Assembly (NCBI GenBank): GCA_016709385.1
Contig: JADJMW010000011.1
Span: forward strand, 62,001-126,000
DNA from: Candidatus Rubrivivax defluviihabitans
Lineage (GTDB): Bacteria > Pseudomonadota > Gammaproteobacteria > Burkholderiales > Burkholderiaceae_C
Direction of reading: 5' to 3'
Length of the DNA: 64,000 nt
Shown: piece after piece, positions 60,201 through 64,000 of the stretch
How the letters are laid out: each line of letters starts with the position of its first letter
Numbering within the stretch: position 1 is the first letter of the stretch
The notes under the pieces: model-generated
The model's input: the letters and a program-made list of their open reading frames with translations, nothing else
What the model was told of the DNA's origin: nothing
Database searches by the model: none
Program-made: the position numbers and the translations under genes

Positions 60201-60918
60201 GGGCGCTCCGCTGCTGGCGGCGGTTCCCGTGGCTGCGGTCTTCGTCGCCGGCAATGCGACCGTGGATATCGGCAAGAGCGCGGCCAGCGCCGGGACCGTG
60301 AACGACTTCGACAACTACGACATCGACACCACGCTTGCAACGGCGGCGATCGGCGACGTCATCCTGCGCGTCGGTGCGACGGGCGGTGCCGACCTGATCG
60401 ACGCGTCGGCCGGTCTGTCCACGCAGAACCTGGACACGCCAGCTGACGATGGGTTGGAAGTGCGGGTCGTGTACACGGCAGCGACACAATCGCAGGCCGG
60501 GGGCTTCGACCAGATCATCAACTTCCTCTCCGGCGAGGACAAGATCGATCTGAGCTTCCTGAAGCTGGCACGCTACGAGAGCAGCAAGACAGCGACGGGC
60601 GTCAACTACGACACCAACACCAACAACGTCGTGGATGCCATCGAACTGGGCGCGATCCGCGCTCTCGGTGCAGCCCCGGTGTTCGCGGTCAACGGTGTGG
60701 CCCCCAACCTGTTCCTGGACGGTGCGATCTACCGCCCGATCGCTACGCAGACGCTGACCGACGGCAACGGTGACCCGAGTACCACGGTGTTCATCGACGC
60801 CAACGGCGACGGCAACTACGTGCCGACCGACGACATGGTGGTGGTGCTGGTGGGTGTGAACGCTCCGGTCAACGGCGACTTCGTCTTCGACCAGTACGGT
60901 GGTGCCTACGGCGGCTGA
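54247..60918 (+). CDS. Giant RTX/S-layer-like calcium-binding surface protein
   Basis: 2223 residues, acidic, rich in Gly, Ala, Asn, Asp and Thr, with no cysteine seen and about thirty lysines. There is no Sec signal peptide. The N-terminal 140 residues are helical (LIARAATGLYNLQLGSSTTD) and recall the anchoring region of Caulobacter RsaA-type S-layer proteins. RTX-like calcium motifs are scattered: GGYDNDRLDGGAGNDLLMGG (about 457), IGGAGNDNIV (515), GRGGDDVLSGGSGNDRF (705), GGTGNDVIGAGTGDDRV (1140) and others. The C-terminus (FDQIINFLSGEDKIDLSFL, FIDANGDGNY) looks like a type I secretion signal. Predicted role: secreted crystalline layer or large adhesin. No type I transporter genes are in the window. 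Confidence 0.88.
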   Translation: MATLITPSFDQTLIARAATGLYNLQLGSSTTDWALEWVNGGNGTVEDLVNQLFVRDFGTMSDADVAAMVVENVNISEPANVVADAIAYVAGRLGAVALADKGAEILSILKDFSALASDPVYGSYATAFNAQISAAVAYAQVGGNPDMPLDQPESMEGKVFNVLETEAAGAAVMRLTGDQEVRLDFGNSMHQIRGLDLDGDGTIEADGMENNFAYLEANVQVVADNHSGFAVVDAYARNPLNINDVVNNFSGQIYYDGTGFFGDGKSTNGNIFLGGLAEDTALGGIGNDFFAGGGNGGGINGTAFGDYLSGGRNADFLFAELSLLSSTDGNNNTLMGGTTSDDTVADAGGTGGVGTQDNDWVLLEVSDDDEPFTMTLNEGTNTNYSSTASGTGFWHSDIESLNASGNLYGFLDDIDTVIGARATDSFGDEHTAGDTNYGRGSTGQLRITGSAVGNAIIGGYDNDRLDGGAGNDLLMGGDLQFLIANRNNPNLLDAKGGLNLTANSAGLVNDGKDQLIGGAGNDNIVLESDGGSISGDADTAPTSGNAGGSDTRNYAGPRASSQGDALWLTDFSMGRLVGATDAGEATAQQDALAQLTTDQTYRVDLGNDGAINFRNYGGTAAASQDNTNYKAVTSSNGTVPRVGLTGMETVNTTGLGAADYKAAGSNTPDLVFANQQNYFGLNTAVDLRGNAVDNVLLANNGNDALEGRGGDDVLSGGSGNDRFVAAFGDGVDWVARPVDANGDNLWDTSGGLVVSGGLAWGQDFRPAAAATAGTTTLVVDLGTTVLNGVDTFVATFQVRIDGVDFGSAIPIATLAAAKTTAELAAIVNPAYQSISSAVSVVATSATTLEVRAVDTTPGDGKLPVIGTTAQEGFFISGQASGVGTFQAKGSILGSEGTNLEDDRLVIKSYEDRSINLGIDQTKFETSQAAAMVANFTEGGSQLVETQGNRLYLSNVREGDTVSVTINGAVYSYTLKAGERADQAATGLANAVNRFLDVNSSSGRVVAAADLGSFGDAAEGAAGVDLAGVLITQANVLNSMTYMGLSATVTRTDGAAPFGSVATHNQSNTEVQMLGFDGRNGALFSQDATLSPVVLFQGRNAGTTTNSLLLTAKNAGGALNGMDAWLNAAGDAFINGDDLLYGGTGNDVIGAGTGDDRVIMSKGADTVDGGGNSLLPDDSVFVYQDVLQAEEGTFGTGTSFKVVLDGALYAAGAGKGTVTAMDAKGVATANVTTFSNIELVRVLENNRNSSLDLKALSDNVAAAVGTNGLAAEGLDVLLTTTPSTTYSIDKNNNGAIAASEITTATAVLGVENITTGNANDRVTLDQTQATANNVIDLGAQQDNSEALTLREGADVVTVNHADVTNNGVVDATDEPLRPTLTLAVQGTSLSQLTATAGALGKASFTDTFKNVEVVNLVAAATSTRYNDVLDAAGTGGATVNYGAAVTVGKSLGGQLAPVTTVAQLDANTLDSGGVAPAAALGSEWVTVQGITLLERVTGSTGADRVIVADDGVMQQIQTKGSAFDFGDSPVRTAWDVTNTTASGFSATPTQWSDQGLYQFNLGGGVDTLDYSQESMNVVVSVDTTADDVDLVFVDSAGGNGRIDYATSVERYLAGGTATFSWIDLAAATVATTIQFSHEAASNVPANDAQEPNGNDGTTTSGLTRAAQVRSTADNTVFATFVDRTGAGIVPAALWTNVQGSNLAETVIFTDNETAAAHNLRLQAGANKVDYSLLTATVTANIGATNVGVVALEQIHAVNGDAIRHNFSTDAVANRVTLVGTTRAGDQLDVSALVNGTVVRANPQLPTTSQVDPQFHVVNLATGEVTESIFGEYTPVGAAVGTAVSRAFVTNVVGFENASNGGDADVVHMLGDNGRNSLAGGTAADVIYGSRGTAGDGSADVGAGNRGDNLTGNAGADLFWYAAETESPGGTIGAGDQAAANFSNDEDNVINSRDTITDFTTTVDKLVFVVNDTYDSIKGSAAVPANLGAPLLAAVPVAAVFVAGNATVDIGKSAASAGTVNDFDNYDIDTTLATAAIGDVILRVGATGGADLIDASAGLSTQNLDTPADDGLEVRVVYTAATQSQAGGFDQIINFLSGEDKIDLSFLKLARYESSKTATGVNYDTNTNNVVDAIELGAIRALGAAPVFAVNGVAPNLFLDGAIYRPIATQTLTDGNGDPSTTVFIDANGDGNYVPTDDMVVVLVGVNAPVNGDFVFDQYGGAYGG

Positions 60919-61004
60919 TCCATCAGCCTGAACACCAGCGGGCCGGGTGCAGACCTCTTAGGAGGGGGCCCCGGTACCCGCAGCAGGTGTTCGTGATTCC
61001 TTCG

Positions 61005-61033
61005 AGGGGGCCCGCAAGAGGCCCCCTTTTTCT
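61005..61033 (+). terminator. Strong intrinsic terminator after the giant gene
   Basis: An 8-bp GC stem (AGGGGGCC / GGCCCCCT) with a 7-nt loop is followed by five T. It ends just before the AAGGAG of the downstream methyltransferase gene. No promoter is evident between the terminator and that gene, so the methyltransferase probably depends on read-through. Confidence 0.9.
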
Positions 61034-61051
61034 TTATCCAAGGAGCAGACC

Positions 61052-62611
61052 TTGAGCGACTGGAACGAGGGTTACATCACCGACGTGACCTACACCTACG
61101 GCTTCTACAAGGAGACCTCGCCGGCAGCGATCCGCTTCGCCCTGCTGGCGGCAGGCCACGACGCGCCGCCGATCGACAAGTTCAGCTACTGCGAACTGGG
61201 CTACGGCCAGGGCGCAGGGCTGAACCTGCTGACCGCGGCCAACCCGCAAGGCGACTTCTGGGGCACGGACTTCAACCCGGCGCACGCCTCCGGCGCGCGC
61301 AAGCTGGCCGACGATGCCGGGCTGGCCAACCTGCACGTCTTCGACGACAGCTTCGACGAGTTCGGCAGGAGAGAACTGCCGCAGTTCGACTACATCACGC
61401 TGCACGGCATCTGGTCATGGGTCGGTGCCGAAGTCGCGCAGCAGATCGTGGATTTCATCCGCAGGCACCTCAAGGTCGGCGGCGTTGTCTATATCAGCTA
61501 CAACACGCTGCCGGGTTGGACCCACGCGCTGCCGATGCGCGGGCTGCTCAGCCAGTACGTCGAATACCAGAGCTCGCCCGCCGACAGCATGCATGCGCGG
61601 CTGGAAGGTGCGCTGAAGCTGCTCGACGACCTCAACGAGATTGCGGGCAGCTACTTCAAGGGCACGCCGCAGCTGGCCGACCGCATCAAGGCGCTCAAGG
61701 GGCAGAACCGCAACTACCTGGCCCACGAATACCTGAACCGCCACTGGCAGCCGGTGTTCTTCTCGCAGATGGTCGACGCACTCGCCGCGGCCAAGCTGAC
61801 CTTCACCGCCCATGCGAACCCGCTGAACTGCATCGATGCGATCAATCACACCAAGGAATTGCAGCAGGTGCTCGACCGCATCAGCAACCCGATCTTCAAG
61901 GAAGTGGTGCGCGACCTGGGCATCAACCAGGGCTTCAGGCGCGATCTCTTCGTGCGGGGTCCGAGGCGCCTGTCTCGGGCCGACCATGCGGCCGGGCTGC
62001 TCGAGACCCGTTACGCGCTGGTGACCGAGCGTGCGGCGTGCTCGCTGAGCGTGAAGACCAATGTGGGCGAGGCGGCGCTGCAGCCGCCGGTCTATGAGCC
62101 GATACTCGACCACCTTGCCGCCGGCGGCCCCTTGACGGGCCATGAACTGCTGAAGGTGCCGGCGGTAGCGCAGCAGGTAGGAGTGAGTCGCCTGCTGCAG
62201 GCGCTGGTGGTGCTGGTCGGCGCGGGCTATGTGCAGCCCTGCGTGCCGGCACCGGTTCAGAAGGCTGCGCGTGCGGGCAGCGCACGCTTCAACCAGGTGG
62301 TGATGTCCCGCACGGCCCGCGGCGGCGATGCCGAGCTGAACTTCATGGCTTCGCCGCGGCTGGGCAGCGGGGTGGCCGCGCCGCGGCTGCCGCAGCTTTT
62401 CATGCACGCGATGCAGCAGCAGCCGAAGGCCGACGCACCGGCGATCGCCAGCGCGGTCTGGGCCTTGTTGCGCGCTTCGGGGCAAGGCTTGGTGAAGGAC
62501 GGCAAGACCATCGAAGGGGATCAGGCCAGCGTGCAGGAGATCACCGAGCGTCTGGCCGAGTGGACGAAATCCCACCAGCCGATCATGAGACAGCTCGAGC
62601 TGGTGCCATAG
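61052..62611 (+). CDS. SAM methyltransferase with methyltransferase-regulatory domain, protein-lysine methyltransferase-like
   Basis: 519 residues from a TTG start backed by AAGGAG (61040-61045). SAM motif I is YCELGYGQGAGLNLL (about 46-60), followed by WGTDFNPAHA and FDYITLHGIWSWV. A PF10119-type regulatory domain follows (NYLAHEYLNRHWQPVFFSQM, about 213-232), then a winged-helix-like C-terminal part. The domain order matches rickettsial PKMT enzymes, which methylate lysines of outer membrane protein B. Position right after the giant surface protein suggests that protein as substrate. This is inference. Confidence 0.85.
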   Translation: MSDWNEGYITDVTYTYGFYKETSPAAIRFALLAAGHDAPPIDKFSYCELGYGQGAGLNLLTAANPQGDFWGTDFNPAHASGARKLADDAGLANLHVFDDSFDEFGRRELPQFDYITLHGIWSWVGAEVAQQIVDFIRRHLKVGGVVYISYNTLPGWTHALPMRGLLSQYVEYQSSPADSMHARLEGALKLLDDLNEIAGSYFKGTPQLADRIKALKGQNRNYLAHEYLNRHWQPVFFSQMVDALAAAKLTFTAHANPLNCIDAINHTKELQQVLDRISNPIFKEVVRDLGINQGFRRDLFVRGPRRLSRADHAAGLLETRYALVTERAACSLSVKTNVGEAALQPPVYEPILDHLAAGGPLTGHELLKVPAVAQQVGVSRLLQALVVLVGAGYVQPCVPAPVQKAARAGSARFNQVVMSRTARGGDAELNFMASPRLGSGVAAPRLPQLFMHAMQQQPKADAPAIASAVWALLRASGQGLVKDGKTIEGDQASVQEITERLAEWTKSHQPIMRQLELVP

Positions 62612-62653
62612 TGCATGGCGCGGCAGGGGGCAGGTCACCGTGGGTCGAACCCA

Positions 62654-62669
62654 TGTGATGCGGGTCACA
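62654..62669. promoter_or_regulatory. Perfect CRP-type site upstream of the small-gene pair
   Basis: TGTGA-TGCGGG-TCACA. Its centre is again 29.5 bp before a -10-like hexamer, GACAAT at 62691-62696, giving a predicted start near 62703 and a -41.5 activator position. It lies 53 bp before the GTG of the 60-residue gene. Confidence 0.75.
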
Positions 62670-62721
62670 CGGCCGGCGCGGCGACGCAGGGACAATCTTC
62701 CCCATCGCAAGAGGTCCCGAC

Positions 62722-62904
62722 GTGAAGTACCGCAGTGCCTTGATTGAACCCCCTCGCCGAACCCATTCATGGGCTGCCCGCTTGACGAGTGCCTTCGGCC
62801 GCCGCCACCCGGGCCGCGGCGAGTTCAACCCCTGCGCCGCCGCAAAGGCGCCACCGAGTGCCGAGGACGACCTGCTGAGGCGTCTGCGGGAGGCCGGTCT
62901 CTAG
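62722..62904 (+). CDS. Small basic protein of unknown function
   Basis: 60 residues from a GTG, with AGAGGT 7-12 nt upstream. Basic N-terminal half (RTHSWAARLTSAFGRRHPGRG) and an acidic-then-amphipathic end (SAEDDLLRRLREAGL). It lies directly behind a CRP-type promoter and 75 bp before a second unknown gene. No family recognised. The promoter context is the main support for it being real. Confidence 0.5.
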   Translation: MKYRSALIEPPRRTHSWAARLTSAFGRRHPGRGEFNPCAAAKAPPSAEDDLLRRLREAGL

Positions 62905-62979
62905 CAGGCCGACCGCCCCGGCGCAGGGCAGGGAGGGCAAACCCGCGACCCTGCTCGTCGAGCCTACATACCAGCTACC

Positions 62980-63489
62980 GTGCTCAAGAGCCTGAATCTG
63001 CGTTATGACGCGGTCGAGGACCGCATCGTCCTGCGCCTCGTCGCCGACGATGCCGAGCCATGGCTGCAACTCACGCGGCGCGTGTGCATGCAATGGCGGC
63101 TGGACCTGCAGACGCTGGTCGATGCCTCGGCGCAGGTGCCCCAGGGGATGAGTCCGACGGCGCGCGCCGGCATCAGCTCGGAACATCATCGTGCCATGGC
63201 GGCGCAGGCCACGGTGCGCAAGCTGCCCAATGAGGCGCCCGCATCGCCGGCCGTTGTACCGAAGCTGGTCACTGGCATCGCTTGCGGAAAGCAGCGCAGC
63301 GACGGACGCTGGATCGTTCGCTTCACGGCGCGCGATGGTGGCCATTGGGACGTGCTGCTGACCGGCGAATCGCTGCACGGGCTCGTCGAGGTGCTGAACA
63401 CCCAAGTACAAGCAGCCAACTGGGCGTTGCCGCCGATGCCGCTGCAGACCGAGGCGCCCCGAGGTCCGGGTCCCTCGCCGTTGCATTGA
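62980..63489 (+). CDS. Hypothetical protein
   Basis: 169 residues from a GTG. A beta-rich N-terminus (LNLRYDAVEDRIVLRLVADD) is followed by RRVCMQWRLDLQTLVD, a low-complexity middle (MAAQATVRKLPNEAPASPAV) and a second domain (GRWIVRFTARDGGHWDVLLTGESLHGLVEVL). The C-terminus is proline-rich. No signal peptide. It is not recognised; it probably shares the CRP-controlled transcript with the 60-residue gene upstream. Confidence 0.75.
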   Translation: MLKSLNLRYDAVEDRIVLRLVADDAEPWLQLTRRVCMQWRLDLQTLVDASAQVPQGMSPTARAGISSEHHRAMAAQATVRKLPNEAPASPAVVPKLVTGIACGKQRSDGRWIVRFTARDGGHWDVLLTGESLHGLVEVLNTQVQAANWALPPMPLQTEAPRGPGPSPLH

Positions 63490-63506
63490 GGAGACAAAGC
63501 AGGAAC

Positions 63507-63545
63507 TTCATATAGGACGGCTGTACACTCCGCGTCCTATATGAA
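63507..63545. repeat. Perfect 13-bp inverted repeat overlapping a start codon
   Basis: TTCATATAGGACG (63507-63519) and CGTCCTATATGAA (63533-63545) are exact reverse complements separated by 13 nt. The right arm contains the ATG at 63541. It is AT-richer than its surroundings. It could be an operator, an RNA hairpin closing the start codon, or the end of a mobile element. Confidence 0.9.
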
Positions 63546-64000
63546 TTCCGCGCTGCGCTTTCCGCTCAATACTTCGCCTGCCCAGCACGCGCAACTCGTG
63601 AAGCTGCAGCAGTCTTTCGCGGAAGTGTGCAACGCCCTGGCGCCACTGGTGCAGCAGACACGCTGCTGGAACCGGGTCGCCCTGCATCACATGGCCTACA
63701 AGCAGCTGCGGGAGAGCTTTCCCGGGATGGGCTCGCAGATGGTGTGCAACGCGATCTATTCGGTCTCGCGTGCGTCGCGCCACATCTTCCAGCACCCGCA
63801 GAGCCATTTCAACGTCAACCGCCTGGGCACCCGGCCGCTGCCGCGCCTGCACTTCCTGCCGCAGGCGCCGGTGTATTTCGACCGCCATACCTTGAGCATC
63901 AAGTCGGGCCAGGTGTCGATGTATACGATGGACGGCCGCATCCACTTCGAACTCGGTCTGGGGCCGGATGCCGAACTGAGATTCCGTCGGGAGAGGCTGC
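63541..64000 (+). CDS. TnpB-like protein, 3' end outside window
   Basis: 153 residues are visible and the frame runs out of the window. The pattern matches the N-terminal part of TnpB/OrfB transposon-encoded proteins: FPLNTSPAQHAQLVKL, SFAEVCNAL, YKQLRESFPGMGSQMVCNAI, and YFDRHTLSIKSGQVSMYTMDGRI. In TnpB this region forms the wedge and recognition domains; the RuvC nuclease part would lie beyond 64000. No tnpA (Y1 transposase) lies upstream, so it may be a domesticated or solo copy. The length of the intact protein is unknown. Confidence 0.7.
   Translation, partial: MNSALRFPLNTSPAQHAQLVKLQQSFAEVCNALAPLVQQTRCWNRVALHHMAYKQLRESFPGMGSQMVCNAIYSVSRASRHIFQHPQSHFNVNRLGTRPLPRLHFLPQAPVYFDRHTLSIKSGQVSMYTMDGRIHFELGLGPDAELRFRRERL

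Noticed and set aside
54229..60489. 2086-codon open frame on the strand opposite the giant surface-protein gene
   Set aside because: Its composition (rich in Val, Arg, His, Asp, Gly) is what the codon bias of the giant gene yields when read backwards. It has no recognisable domain, while the plus strand carries RTX motifs and a good ribosome binding site.
1..64000. tRNA, rRNA and CRISPR arrays
   Set aside because: I looked for T-loop sequences (GGTTCGAATC-type), acceptor-CCA ends and regularly spaced direct repeats and found none. A tRNA or repeat scanner was not available, so a missed tRNA cannot be fully excluded.

Overview
The window is GC-rich, densely packed DNA from a betaproteobacterium. 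It is most likely a Burkholderiales member of the Leptothrix/Rubrivivax/Ideonella type. That placement rests on gene content and order: secB-gpsA-trmL-comF, an aa3-type cytochrome oxidase cluster with SURF1, ctaA, ctaB and sco, then rpoH with an HrcA-type CIRCE operator. It was not confirmed by any database search.

Layout. 1-9 kb: housekeeping genes. These are a thymidine/AMP phosphorylase-like gene (cut by the window edge) overlapping a PRPP-synthetase-like gene, a radical SAM protein, gpmA, a rhodanese, grxC, secB, gpsA, trmL, comF and a methyltransferase. 9-19 kb: one long plus-strand cytochrome c oxidase locus holding subunits II (with a fused cytochrome c), I and III, Cox11, SURF1, two SCO-type proteins, heme A and heme O synthases and several small membrane proteins. 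19-34.7 kb: rpoH, a hybrid histidine kinase, ychF, pirin, nrfHA (nitrite to ammonium), a MOSC protein, a UbiH-type hydroxylase, dsbC, DUF3108, enoyl-CoA hydratase, a PNPOx-like protein and lysS.

34.8-48 kb: a plus-strand surface-glycan locus with flippase, three glycosyltransferases, two methyltransferases, a sugar aminotransferase, a short phosphoglycosyl transferase and a WbpM/PglF-type dehydratase. I see no polymerase in it. It is interrupted by two AAA/DUF4143 ATPase genes, each with an AT-rich interrupted palindrome at its start, and by a Uma2-family nuclease gene.

48-64 kb is the most interesting part. A Crp-family regulator diverges from FecR-domain, CHASE2-cyclase and TPR/beta-barrel genes. 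Next come a 2223-residue cysteine-free RTX/S-layer-like protein, a strong terminator, a methyltransferase resembling rickettsial outer-membrane-protein lysine methyltransferases, and two small unknown genes. CRP-type palindromes (TGTGA-N6-TCACA) lie before the giant gene and before the small-gene pair, at exactly the same distance from a -10-like box. A near-match lies between the regulator and fecR. The local Crp protein keeps the TGTGA-reading residues but lacks the Arg-Ser pair that binds cAMP, and the cyclase has lost several catalytic residues. Together this reads as a dedicated envelope-sensing circuit controlling a surface layer and its modification. The window ends inside a TnpB-like gene whose start codon lies in a perfect 13-bp inverted repeat.

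No tRNA, rRNA, CRISPR array or complete insertion sequence was found.
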